64,000 nt of DNA from Hypnocyclicus thermotrophus (GCF_004365575.1 NZ_SOBG01000002.1:254312-318311), one strand, 5' to 3'; positions 54,294-63,085 are shown, numbered from the stretch's first letter. Numbers and translations are program-made. The notes: generated by a model from the sequence alone, not told the origin.

Positions 54294-55352
54294 TTAATCA
54301 CCAAAACTTATTCCAGTAGCTTTTGCAGATTTTATTGCTATATTATCAACAGGAACTATTTGTACCTTTTCTGCTACTTCTTCAAGAGGAATAGATACAA
54401 CATTAAGACCTTTTGCTGCTACCATCTTATTATATTTTCCTTTTGCTAAAAGTTCAGCGCCCTTTACACCAAATTGAGTTGATATAACTCTATCGTATCC
54501 AGTAGGAGTTCCTCCTCTTTGAAGATAACCAAGAACAGAGACTCTTGACTCAAAATCTGAAATAGCATTAAGTTCTTTTGAAACCCTATATCCAGCACTT
54601 AAACCTGATTTTTTTCTTTTTTTCTTTAATTCTTTTTTAGTTAAATTTGCTTCATCAATTGATACAGCACCTTCTGCTACTGCTATTACACAGAACGGAT
54701 TTTTAGAAGACATTCTTTTTTCTACATGTTTTTTTATTTTTTTTATATCATATGGTATTTCAGGAATAATAATGACATCAGCACCTCCTGCAAGTCCAGC
54801 ATATAGAGCAAGCCATCCAGCAGAATTTCCCATAATTTCAGCTATTAAAACTCTTTTATGAGAGCTAGCAGTAGTATGGAGTCTATCAAGTGCATCTGTA
54901 CAAAATTCTAATGCAGAATGGAATCCAAATGAAATATCATTGCCATAAATATCATTATCAATTGTTTTTGGGAGTCCGATTACATTACAACCTTCTTTAC
55001 TTAGCCAATATCCTCTTTTTTGAGTTCCATTACCACCAAGAACAACAAGGCAGTCTAATTCCCATTTTTTATATGTTTCAACCATTTTTTTAACTTTTTC
55101 TGGATCTTTAAAAGGTCTTTCTCTTGACGATCCCAAAATACTTCCACCTTTGTGGAGAATACCAGAAAAATCAGTTTCAGTCATAAGTTTCGCATTGTTA
55201 TTTACCAAGCCTCTATATCCTTCGTAAAATCCAACTATTTCCATATTATATTTACCCATTGCTGTTTTAGCAAGTCCTCTCATAGCTGCATTTAATCCTG
55301 GGCAATCACCACCAGCAGTTAATACTCCAAATCTTTTTGTAACAGATTCCAT
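54294..55352 (-). CDS. 6-phosphofructokinase
   Basis: Glycolytic enzyme of 352 residues phosphorylating fructose-6-phosphate. Family motifs are VLTAGGDCPGLNAAMR at the start, SSRERPF, PKTIDND with the catalytic Asp, MGNSAGWLAL and VLGYLQRGGTPTGYDR. Two donor-specificity positions are mixed. The site reads GGNGT with Gly where PPi-dependent enzymes have Asp, which favours ATP, but PKTIDND has Lys as in PPi-dependent and group III ATP enzymes. Asn also replaces the usual Asp of GGDGS. The donor is therefore probably ATP but unproven. AGGAGGG precedes ATG 55352. It is transcribed alone. Confidence 0.93.
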   Translation of the reverse strand: MESVTKRFGVLTAGGDCPGLNAAMRGLAKTAMGKYNMEIVGFYEGYRGLVNNNAKLMTETDFSGILHKGGSILGSSRERPFKDPEKVKKMVETYKKWELDCLVVLGGNGTQKRGYWLSKEGCNVIGLPKTIDNDIYGNDISFGFHSALEFCTDALDRLHTTASSHKRVLIAEIMGNSAGWLALYAGLAGGADVIIIPEIPYDIKKIKKHVEKRMSSKNPFCVIAVAEGAVSIDEANLTKKELKKKRKKSGLSAGYRVSKELNAISDFESRVSVLGYLQRGGTPTGYDRVISTQFGVKGAELLAKGKYNKMVAAKGLNVVSIPLEEVAEKVQIVPVDNIAIKSAKATGISFGD

Positions 55353-55486
55353 TCTATCCCTCCTTAAAAATAATTGCTATATAATTTATACAATAAAAAA
55401 CCTAAAATCCTTTTAATTTTTTAAAGGAATTTTTTATTATATTAGTATAGTAATTATGGAATTATTTTTAAATTAAGGAGGTTTAT

Positions 55487-56374
55487 ATGCTAACAAAATT
55501 TTTTCAAAAACAACTTATGATGAGGAAAGTACTTTATTCTTTAATACCTATTTTTATTTATTCTATTTATTTACATGGACTCAAATTTCTAATATCAACG
55601 ATTTTCATTTTTTTATTTGGTTCTATTACTGAATATTTTTTTACAAAAATACAAAATAAAAAAATATCAGAAGCAGTACTTGTAAGTTGTGCTTTATACG
55701 CATTATCGATACCACCATATGCACCTATTTGGATAAGCAGTATAGGAATAATTTTTGGTATTACTTTTGCTAAAATGGTATTTGGGGGATTTGGTAGAAA
55801 TATATTTAATCCAGCAATTGCTGCAAGATTATTTGTATATATATCATTTCCAGTAGCATTTAATTCTTATACACTAGATACAGCAGTAGGAGCAACTCCA
55901 CTTAGTATATTTAGAAATGGATATACATTTTCTAAAATCAGATTGTTTTTAGGAAATTATTTAGGTACTTTTGGAGAAACATCAACTTTACTTATTATTT
56001 TAGCAGCAATTTATTTGATTTACACTAAAACTGCCAATTGGAAGCTTATGTTTTCCACTTTACTTTCTTTTTCTATTTTAAACTCAATATTTTATTTTAC
56101 AAATATTATAAATATAGATCCATTATCATCTATATTTGCAGGAAGTTTTTTATTTGTAATAGTATTTATGGTAACAGATCCTGTTACTGCACCTAAGCAA
56201 AAATTGTCTATATGGCTTTATGGGACATTAATAGGTTTGTCAATATCTCTTATAAGAACTTTTTCACTATTTCCAGAAGGAACAAGTTTTGCAATACTTT
56301 TAGGAAATAGTTTTGCACCTTTATTTGATGAATTTAGTAAAAAAATAAAAGAAAGAAAGGAGGCAAAAGCATGA
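55487..56374 (+). CDS. NqrB/RnfD-like membrane subunit, short form
   Basis: Integral membrane subunit of a Na+-translocating NADH:quinone oxidoreductase-type complex, 295 residues with about eight to ten hydrophobic helices. GGFGRNIFNPAIAARLFVYISFP and the FMN attachment motif VGATPLS (Thr) are present, as is FMVTDPVTAPK. It is much shorter than classical NqrB (about 410 residues) and closer in length to RnfD. AGGAGG precedes ATG 55487. It is the first gene of a five-gene nqr-type operon, and its stop overlaps the next start (ATGA). Confidence 0.85.
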   Translation: MLTKFFQKQLMMRKVLYSLIPIFIYSIYLHGLKFLISTIFIFLFGSITEYFFTKIQNKKISEAVLVSCALYALSIPPYAPIWISSIGIIFGITFAKMVFGGFGRNIFNPAIAARLFVYISFPVAFNSYTLDTAVGATPLSIFRNGYTFSKIRLFLGNYLGTFGETSTLLIILAAIYLIYTKTANWKLMFSTLLSFSILNSIFYFTNIINIDPLSSIFAGSFLFVIVFMVTDPVTAPKQKLSIWLYGTLIGLSISLIRTFSLFPEGTSFAILLGNSFAPLFDEFSKKIKERKEAKA

Positions 56375-56958
56375 AAAAAGATAATATAGTTTATACAGTG
56401 ATATTTTCAGTAGTTATTACTTTTATCTTTGTATTTCTTTTGTCTCTAACATATCAAGCTACAAAAGGAAAAGTAGCAAAAAATGAAAAACTTTTTGAAA
56501 TAAAAGCATTTTTAAATTCGGCAGGTTATGACTTAAACACTATAAATAATTATGAAGAGTTTTTTAATGAAAATTTTAAAGAAGAAAAAACTAATATATG
56601 GTCAACAAATAAAAACGGGGAAAAAATAATAATTTATAAATTTTCTGGTAATGGATTATGGGGAACAATTTATGGAGTTATAGCATTTAATAAAAATTTA
56701 GATAAAATAATAGGGCTAGAGATAACTTCTCATAGTGAAACTCCTGGGCTTGGAGGAAGAATTGAAGAAGAGTGGTTTAAAAATCAGTTTAAAAATCAGC
56801 AGATTAACGATAAATTTAAAATTGTAATGGGTGATGGAAAAGGTGATTTTGAACCAAATGATAATAGTGTAGATGGAATAACAGGAGCAACTCGTACTAC
56901 TGAGTCACTTCAAAAAATTATTGTAGATGCATATGAATTTGTAAAATCAAATCGTTAG
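56371..56958 (+). CDS. NqrC/RnfG-like FMN-binding subunit
   Basis: A 195-residue subunit with one N-terminal membrane helix (about 9-30) and an extracytoplasmic FMN-binding domain. The covalent flavin motif is GITGATRTTES, with FMN expected on the second-last Thr of GATxT. ITSHSETPGLGGRIEEEWF is the conserved region before it. Attachment would need an ApbE flavin transferase from elsewhere in the genome. It is translationally coupled to the gene before it. Confidence 0.9.
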   Translation: MKKDNIVYTVIFSVVITFIFVFLLSLTYQATKGKVAKNEKLFEIKAFLNSAGYDLNTINNYEEFFNENFKEEKTNIWSTNKNGEKIIIYKFSGNGLWGTIYGVIAFNKNLDKIIGLEITSHSETPGLGGRIEEEWFKNQFKNQQINDKFKIVMGDGKGDFEPNDNSVDGITGATRTTESLQKIIVDAYEFVKSNR

Positions 56959-56967
56959 GAGGGAACT

Positions 56968-57558
56968 ATGAGCATACTTAAAGAAAACTTATGGGAAAAC
57001 AATCCTGTTTTTGTACAAATATTAGGGATTTGTAGTACACTAGCTGTTACAAATAATCTTACAAATACATTTATAATGACAGTAGCTCTTATATTTGTTA
57101 CAGCATTTTCTAGTTTAACAGTATCTCTATTAAAAGAGTATATACCAAAAAAAGTAAGAATGATAATTCAAACTTTAATTATAGCATTTTATGTAATATT
57201 TGTAGATATATTGCTTCGTGCATATTTGCCAAATATAAGTAAAGCACTTGGGCCTTATGTTGGATTAATTATTACAAATTGTATTATCATGGGAAGAGCA
57301 GAAGCTTTTGCACAATCAAATCCACCGATTTTATCATTTTGGGATGGATTTACCTCAGGATTAGGTTATATGTGGGTACTTATGATAATAGCATTTTTTA
57401 GAGAGTTTTTAGGCTTTGGAACACTGTTTGGTATAAGTGTGGCACCTAGTGGATTTACAACATGGACAATTATGATAATGGCTCCGAGTGCTTTCTTTTT
57501 ATTAGGTACACTTATTTGGATTAGTAAAACTATTATGCTTAAAAAGGAGGTTAAATAA
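56968..57558 (+). CDS. NqrD/RnfE-like membrane subunit
   Basis: A six-helix membrane subunit of 196 residues. The conserved half-site cysteines that bind a membrane-embedded iron-sulfur cluster in NQR and RNF are seen in ILGICSTLAVTNN and IITNCIIMGRAEAFA. PPILSFWDGFTSGLGYMWVLMII is another family block. GGAGGG precedes ATG 56968, and the stop overlaps the next start as TAATG. Confidence 0.93.
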   Translation: MSILKENLWENNPVFVQILGICSTLAVTNNLTNTFIMTVALIFVTAFSSLTVSLLKEYIPKKVRMIIQTLIIAFYVIFVDILLRAYLPNISKALGPYVGLIITNCIIMGRAEAFAQSNPPILSFWDGFTSGLGYMWVLMIIAFFREFLGFGTLFGISVAPSGFTTWTIMIMAPSAFFLLGTLIWISKTIMLKKEVK

Positions 57559-58151
57559 TGAGTCCAGATATTAGTCCGATAGTATTATTTTTTGCTTCAA
57601 TATTTACAAGCAATATTTTATTAGCCAATTTTTTAGGAATGTGTTCATTTATATCTATATCAAAAGATATGAATTCATCAAATGGTCTTGGAATGGCGGT
57701 AACTGCTGTTCTTACTATTACGGCAGCTATTAACTGGGTAGTTATTAATTATATACTTATTCCTTTTGATCTTTTGTATTTACGATATATTGTATTTATT
57801 GTAGTTATTGCAGCAACTGTGCAAATATTAGAAATGTTAATTGATAGATTATCACCGAGTCTTTATATGGCTCTTGGGATATTTTTACCGTTAATTACGG
57901 TAAATTGTGCAATATTAGGAGTATCACTTTTTATAGAAATAAGAAAATATACTTTTATTCAAACTCTTTTTTACGCTTTTGGAGCTGGACTTGGATGGTG
58001 GCTTGCTATAATGCTTCTTTCTGCAATACAAAAGAAAATAGCTAATGCACCAGTCCCAGCAGGATTAAAAGGGCCTGGAATAACATTAATTACAATAGGG
58101 TTTATGGCAATGGCATTTATTGGTTTTTCTGGAATGCTTATTGTACAATAA
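57558..58151 (+). CDS. NqrE/RnfA-like membrane subunit
   Basis: A six-helix membrane subunit of 197 residues, homologous to the preceding gene product in inverted topology. The cluster-binding cysteines lie in NILLANFLGMCSF and ITVNCAILGVSLF. AGGAGG precedes ATG 57558. Together with the previous subunit it forms the electron-transfer core across the membrane. Confidence 0.94.
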   Translation: MSPDISPIVLFFASIFTSNILLANFLGMCSFISISKDMNSSNGLGMAVTAVLTITAAINWVVINYILIPFDLLYLRYIVFIVVIAATVQILEMLIDRLSPSLYMALGIFLPLITVNCAILGVSLFIEIRKYTFIQTLFYAFGAGLGWWLAIMLLSAIQKKIANAPVPAGLKGPGITLITIGFMAMAFIGFSGMLIVQ

Positions 58152-58169
58152 CATAAAAGGAGGTAAATT

Positions 58170-59276
58170 ATGGAGTTTATTATAGCACCTCTAATTATAT
58201 CAATTCTTACTGGAATATTAGCAGCTATTATTTCGATTACAGATAAAATTGTAAATAATTATGGTGAAATTACTATTTCTATAAATAATGGTAAAAAGGA
58301 AATAAAAATAGATGGAGGAGAAAATCTTTTAACAACATTATCTTCTAAAGAAATTTATCTACCTTCTGCATGTGGTGGAAGAGGAAGTTGTGGAGCCTGT
58401 AAATGTAAAGTAACAAGTGATGTAGGAGAATATTTACCAACAGAGATACCGTATCTTACAAAAGAAGAAATGAAAGAAAATATAAGATTAGGATGTCAAA
58501 TAAAATTAAAAAAAGATATTTCAATAGAAATTCCGGATAGTTTATTTAATGTAAAAAAATATGAAGCTGTTGTTGAAAAAATAGTAGATGTAACACATGA
58601 TATAAAAGAAGTACTATTTAATTTAGGAAATGAAGAAATAAACTTTACTGCAGGAATGTATATGCAACTATGTATACCGCCATATGATAAAATAAAAAAT
58701 GAAACTCAAAGAGCATATTCGATATCATCAAAACCAAGTGATAAACATCATATTGAACTACTAATAAGACTTGTTCCTGGAGGAATTGCGACAACATGGG
58801 TACATACATACTTAAAAGAGGGAGATAAAGTGAAGTTAATAGGCCCATTTGGAGAATTTGAAGCAACACCTACAAATAGTACAATGATATGTGTAGCAGG
58901 TGGATCTGGTATGGCGCCATTTAAATCTATGCTTTATCATATGTATGAAAATAACATTAATGATAGAGAGATATGGTACTTTTTTGGAGCTAGAACTAAA
59001 AAAGACTTATTTTATTTAGAGGAATTAGCAGAATTACAAGAAAAATGGCCAAATTTTCATTTTGTACCGGCATTATCTGAACCAGAAGGTGAAGAATGGA
59101 AAGGCGAATCAGGTCTTATTACAGATGTTTTAGATAGATATTTAAAAACAATAATTAATTCAGGATATAAAGAGGGATATCTATGTGGAAGTCCAGGAAT
59201 GATAAATGCTTGTAATAATGTAATGACTGCAAATGGAATAAAACTTGAAAATATTTATTATGATAAATTTGCTTAA
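58170..59276 (+). CDS. nqrF: NqrF: NADH-oxidising FAD and 2Fe-2S subunit
   Basis: Electron entry subunit of Na+-NQR, 368 residues. One N-terminal membrane helix (about 3-24), then a 2Fe-2S ferredoxin domain with Cys in SACGGRGSCGACKCKV and a fourth in RLGCQIKL, then a ferredoxin-reductase domain with the FAD motif RAYSISSKPSD and NADH motif VAGGSGMAPFKSM, ending in YYDKFA. This subunit is diagnostic for NQR as opposed to RNF, which uses RnfB and RnfC. AGGAGG precedes ATG 58170. Neither nqrA nor rnfB/rnfC is in the operon. Confidence 0.95.
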   Translation: MEFIIAPLIISILTGILAAIISITDKIVNNYGEITISINNGKKEIKIDGGENLLTTLSSKEIYLPSACGGRGSCGACKCKVTSDVGEYLPTEIPYLTKEEMKENIRLGCQIKLKKDISIEIPDSLFNVKKYEAVVEKIVDVTHDIKEVLFNLGNEEINFTAGMYMQLCIPPYDKIKNETQRAYSISSKPSDKHHIELLIRLVPGGIATTWVHTYLKEGDKVKLIGPFGEFEATPTNSTMICVAGGSGMAPFKSMLYHMYENNINDREIWYFFGARTKKDLFYLEELAELQEKWPNFHFVPALSEPEGEEWKGESGLITDVLDRYLKTIINSGYKEGYLCGSPGMINACNNVMTANGIKLENIYYDKFA

Positions 59277-59289
59277 GGAGGTAAAATAG

Positions 59290-59739
59290 ATGAAACTTTC
59301 TCCAAAATATGAAAAAGCAATGGCAAATATGCAAGTAGGAATAATATCAGCACAAGGTTTTTTAGGTGATGAAGAAATAAATTTAGTTGATATTATTAAT
59401 AGAGATGAAAATGAATTTAATAAATTAGGATTAAAGTTTGATGAGGTAGCAAAAAAACTAAAATATTTATTAGAAAAAGGTCAAAAAGGGTTAGGAGAAC
59501 CTATTACAGTTGATGAAAGATGGTTAGTACAAGTATATGAAGCAAAAGGGAAAATGCCATGTCCATTTGAAGATTACATGGCTCAAAAAAGCGTAGTAAC
59601 TTTAACAGATAAAAATACAAATCATAAATTAATGTATACAGATTTATCAATACATTTAATTGAAAAGCATCATTTTTTAGAAGGAAAAGGAAGTACTTTT
59701 AGACTTGAACCTAAGATATTAAAAAAAATATTATATTAA
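59290..59739 (+). CDS. Conserved-looking protein of unknown function in the nqr operon
   Basis: I do not recognise a named family. It has 149 residues and is soluble, without signal peptide or membrane helix. Distinct motifs are KYEKAMANMQVGIISAQGFLG, the GQKGLGEPITVDERWLV segment, a single Cys in MPCPFEDYMAQ and a His-rich LSIHLIEKHHFLEGKG near the end. The compact, motif-rich sequence looks like a real conserved domain. It starts 13 bases after nqrF with AAGGAGG and ends at the operon terminator, so it is made together with the NQR subunits and may act in assembly, regulation or metal handling. Confidence 0.75.
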   Translation: MKLSPKYEKAMANMQVGIISAQGFLGDEEINLVDIINRDENEFNKLGLKFDEVAKKLKYLLEKGQKGLGEPITVDERWLVQVYEAKGKMPCPFEDYMAQKSVVTLTDKNTNHKLMYTDLSIHLIEKHHFLEGKGSTFRLEPKILKKILY

Positions 59740-59768
59740 AAAAAGAGCCGTACGGCTCTTTTTTTTAT
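59739..59768. terminator. Terminator of the nqr operon
   Basis: A perfect 26-bp palindrome (core GAGCCGTACGGCTC, arms 59739-59751 and 59752-59764) with A before and T after. It can serve both the nqr operon and the convergent aro genes. Confidence 0.88.
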
Positions 59769-59890
59769 TTACATGATGTAATTAAAACACCTTTTTTAGC
59801 AAGATTTTTTTTATTTTTTTCCTGCTGTTTTTTTAAATATTTTTCTTTTAATTTTTTTAAAGTTTCAGTTTCTTCTCTTAAAACACCCAT
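59765..59890 (-). CDS. 41-residue basic protein downstream of the AroB-Ppx fusion
   Basis: A small reading frame with a strong ribosome binding site (AGGGGG, ten bases before ATG 59890). The product is mostly a Lys/Glu-rich amphipathic helix (residues about 4-33) ending in GVLITSCK, with Cys next to last. I do not recognise it. It begins 23 bases after the stop of the fusion gene on the same strand and ends at the shared terminator, so it belongs to the aro transcript. Confidence 0.6.
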   Translation of the reverse strand: MGVLREETETLKKLKEKYLKKQQEKNKKNLAKKGVLITSCK

Positions 59891-59912
59891 TGATTAAGCC
59901 CCCTTGTAATTT

Positions 59913-61886
59913 TTATTTTGAAATCATTATGCCCTCTAATATATCGTTTTCAGATACTAAAATAACCCTTTTATTAAAATATTTCAATAATATTTTTAAT
60001 ATTAAAGTACCTGCTACTATAACTTCTGCTCTTTTAGGATGTAGTCCAACAATTTTTTTTCTTTCATCTATTGATTTTGACATAAATAATTCTAAATTAT
60101 TTTCAATATCTTTTATATTTAATAAATAATTGTGTATTTCTTTTGTATCATATTCTTTTAATCCCTTTAAAACTGATACTTGAGTAGTTACTGTACCAGC
60201 TACTCCAACTAACTCATATTCATCAAAATTAAAATATTTTAATTTGGTTTGATCTAACATATTATAAACAAAATTTTTCATTTTTGCAATATTTTCTTTA
60301 TATTTATCATTTTTAAAAAATTTCTCTTTTATACGTACAGAACCAAAGTTAAAACTTTTTATAAAAGAAATATTGTCTTTAGTTCCAATTATTATTTCAG
60401 TACTTCCACCACCTATATCAATAGCAATAAATTTTTTATTATCTTTAATTTCAGATAAAATACCGTTAAAACAGTAAATTCCCTCTTGTTCGCCTGAAAT
60501 ACATTTAATGTTTAAGCCAACTTCATTTTTTACTCTTGAGATAAATATATTTTTATTACTAGAATCTCTTGTAGCAGATGTTGCACAGGATTTAACATCA
60601 CTTATTTTGTATTTATCAATTATATATTTATAATTTTTTAAAACTTCAATAGTTCTTTCTATGGCACTATCTTTTAAAAAGCCATTTTTATCAACATCTT
60701 CACCAAGTCTTGTTATTTCCATAAGTTTTAAATACTTTTTATTAATATATCCATTATAAAGTTCAGCAATAAATAATCGAACACTATTAGTGCCTATGTC
60801 GATTATAGCACGAAGTTTTGTATCAGTTATTTTATCATATAATTCTTTTAATTTTTCTATTTCTAAATCAATAAATTTTACTGTACCAAGTTTTGGACAT
60901 ATAACAAGTCTTAGTTTTTCACTTTTATTTTTTTTATCTTTTTTAAAAATCTTTATCATTGTTTCAAAATCATATTTTGGTACTAAATATGACATGTTTA
61001 ATTTTTGAAATAATTCTATTTGTTTATCAACAACTTCTTTTTCTACAAGGCCTAATTCATATCCAAGTTTATTAACAAAATTCATACCAAGAATTACTGC
61101 TTCACCGTGTGTATAAACTTTATAATTAGTTATTTTTTCAATAACATGTCCATAACTATGCCCATAATTAAGTGCAGCTCTTATTCCATTTTCTTTCTCA
61201 TCTTTTGATACAACCGCTGCTTTTGTTTGACAGCTATGAAATATCATTTTAATAAAAGTATCTTTATCAAAATTATTTATTTTTTCATAATTTTTAAAGA
61301 TGAAATCATAAAATTCTTTATTAAAAGTAGCAGCCATTTTAATTATCTCTCCAAGGCCACTTTTTATTTCTCTTGTTTCTAATGTTTTTAATACACTAAT
61401 ATCTACTAAAACTAATTTTGGTTGGTAAAAACTTCCAATTATATTTTTCGCTTTGTAATTTACAGCAACTTTACCACCAATACTAGCGTCTACCTGTGAA
61501 AGAAGTGTTGTGGGTACTTGTATAAAATCAATTCCTCTCATAAAAGTAGCTGCTACATAACCGGATAAGTCACATACAACTCCTCCTCCTAGTGATATAA
61601 TAAGACTTTTTCTATTAAAATTATTTTCGAGCATAAAATCATATATTGGAAGTACAGTATCTAATTTTTTATACTCTTCTCCATCTTCTATTGTGAATGT
61701 AAATATATTATCTTTTTTTTTAAAAGAATTTAAAAATTTTTCTAAATATAAAGGTCCAACAGTAGTATTAGTGATAATAAGTATTTTTTTGTAATCATTT
61801 ATATAATTATTTATCTCATTAAAAATATTCTCTCCCATTAAAATATCATAGCTTTTTTCTTTTAAATCCACCCTTAGTTTTTCCAT
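59913..61886 (-). CDS. aroB: Fusion of 3-dehydroquinate synthase (AroB) and Ppx/GppA phosphatase
   Basis: One uninterrupted reading frame of 657 residues with two complete enzymes. Residues about 1-350 are AroB, which makes 3-dehydroquinate in the shikimate pathway: DGEEYKKL, the NAD-binding SLGGGVVCDLSGYVAATFMRG, PTTLLSQVDASIGGKVAVN, and metal ligands in GEIIK and NYGHSYGH. Residues about 358-657 are an exopolyphosphatase/pppGpp phosphatase of the ASKHA fold: AIIDIGTNSVRLFIAEL, SCATSATRDSSN, IDIGGGSTEII, VGVAGTVTTQ and the C-terminal LHPKRAEVIVAG. The join (ELYDKITDTKLR) has no internal Met or ribosome binding site. AGGAGG precedes ATG 61886, nine bases after aroK. Confidence 0.93.
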   Translation of the reverse strand: MEKLRVDLKEKSYDILMGENIFNEINNYINDYKKILIITNTTVGPLYLEKFLNSFKKKDNIFTFTIEDGEEYKKLDTVLPIYDFMLENNFNRKSLIISLGGGVVCDLSGYVAATFMRGIDFIQVPTTLLSQVDASIGGKVAVNYKAKNIIGSFYQPKLVLVDISVLKTLETREIKSGLGEIIKMAATFNKEFYDFIFKNYEKINNFDKDTFIKMIFHSCQTKAAVVSKDEKENGIRAALNYGHSYGHVIEKITNYKVYTHGEAVILGMNFVNKLGYELGLVEKEVVDKQIELFQKLNMSYLVPKYDFETMIKIFKKDKKNKSEKLRLVICPKLGTVKFIDLEIEKLKELYDKITDTKLRAIIDIGTNSVRLFIAELYNGYINKKYLKLMEITRLGEDVDKNGFLKDSAIERTIEVLKNYKYIIDKYKISDVKSCATSATRDSSNKNIFISRVKNEVGLNIKCISGEQEGIYCFNGILSEIKDNKKFIAIDIGGGSTEIIIGTKDNISFIKSFNFGSVRIKEKFFKNDKYKENIAKMKNFVYNMLDQTKLKYFNFDEYELVGVAGTVTTQVSVLKGLKEYDTKEIHNYLLNIKDIENNLELFMSKSIDERKKIVGLHPKRAEVIVAGTLILKILLKYFNKRVILVSENDILEGIMISK

Positions 61887-61894
61887 ATATCCTC

Positions 61895-62413
61895 CTACAT
61901 CTCTTCTATATAGATTTTTTTTATAATATCAGTAATTTCATCAAGATCTTCATTTTTATTATATACTTCAAAATCACAACTATTTTTATAGATATCTTTT
62001 CTATCATTTAGCAATTTTTTTATTTTTTCGTATGTATCTTTACAAATTAGTAAAGGTCTTTTATTTGGTCTTCGCATAACTCTTTTATAGATATTATCTA
62101 TACTAGTTGAGATAAGACAAATATTAGCATGTTTTCTTAATGAAAGTAAATTATTTTTATTTAAAATAGTACCTCCTCCAGTAGCAATTATAGTATTACT
62201 CATTGTTTCACATTCTTTTATTATTTCTTCTTCAAGATTTCTAAAATAGTGTTCTCCTTTTTCTTTAAAAATTTCATTGACTTTCATATTTTCTCTTTTC
62301 ATTATTTCATAGTCTAAGTCAAAAAAATTCATATCAATTTTCTTTGCTAAAACTTTACCTATTGTGGTTTTTCCTACCCCCATAAAACCAATTAAAGCTA
62401 AATTCGTTTTCAT
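61895..62413 (-). CDS. aroK: Shikimate kinase
   Basis: Phosphorylates shikimate at O3 with ATP. The 172 residues contain the P-loop GFMGVGKTTIGKVLA, FFDLDYEI with the substrate Asp, ATGGGTIL, and the lid region RPNKRPLL. The length is typical. GAGGT precedes ATG 62413. It is the first gene of the aroK, aroB-ppx, small-protein transcript, driven by the promoter at 62445-62474; other shikimate genes are not in the window. Confidence 0.95.
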   Translation of the reverse strand: MKTNLALIGFMGVGKTTIGKVLAKKIDMNFFDLDYEIMKRENMKVNEIFKEKGEHYFRNLEEEIIKECETMSNTIIATGGGTILNKNNLLSLRKHANICLISTSIDNIYKRVMRRPNKRPLLICKDTYEKIKKLLNDRKDIYKNSCDFEVYNKNEDLDEITDIIKKIYIEEM

Positions 62414-63085
62414 AGACTTTACCTCGTTATTTTATTTTACATTTAGTATATCATTTATTAGTTATATTTTTCAAGTAAAAGGGTAAATTAGATTAATAAA
62501 ATTATACTAATTTTATTAAAAGTAAATTACTTATATCTGCCAACTGAAGATATACGGAATGAGTAAAATAGATATAGGTTTTCTAAAAGAGTAGTTAAAG
62601 TTAAGAGTTCTTTTAATTTTTGACAAGCGAGTGATAGTAAATATTTTAATTTTTTTAATTATATTTTTTTTAATTATCATTTGATTAAAGGTAAAAATTT
62701 AAAAAATTAGAATACAGCGAGGTTTAAAAGTATTATAACAATTAGAGTAAAATTAAAATTGACTTATTTAAGAGAGATATGATGATAGAATATTTATTAG
62801 AGGAGCATAAAAAAATCCAGGAATTTAATCCAGGATTTTAATCTTACTTTATATATTTTCTCTTTTCTTAGGAACTATTATATACTTGATATAAAGGTTA
62901 TTTCTACTTAATTTGTTAAAGTATTTTTTGATTTTTATTATATTCTATTAAAAAAAATTAATCTTTTTTATTAATATTATCAAAACGCTTTTTCTTTATC
63001 TATTATAATTATTTCTAGCTATTAGTTTTGGGTTACTACTGGGATATTAGTTTTTTTAATATAAACTATCACCTTAAAATAATTT
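62414..63085. other. 672-base region without a recognisable gene
   Basis: Besides the aro promoter this stretch holds little. A hairpin (62814-62840, AAAATCCAGGA with TCCAGGATTTT, one mismatch) overlaps a 20-codon open frame (62779-62841) with only a weak ribosome binding site. A possible promoter, TTGACA (62620-62625) with TATTTT 16 bp on, has no gene behind it. The density of stop codons in all frames suggests decayed or non-coding DNA. Confidence 0.4.
62445..62474 (-). promoter_or_regulatory. Promoter of the aroK operon
   Basis: On the minus strand TTGAAA (62474-62469) and TATACT (62450-62445) are separated by 18 bp, 32 bases before the aroK start. Confidence 0.6.

Noticed and set aside
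55487-59276. RNF complex
   Set aside because: NqrF is present and RnfB/RnfC are absent; gene order follows nqrB-F, although the NqrB-like subunit has RnfD-like length.
62779-62841. 20-codon open frame overlapping a hairpin
   Set aside because: Weak ribosome binding site, very short, and the end coincides with an inverted repeat; likely chance.
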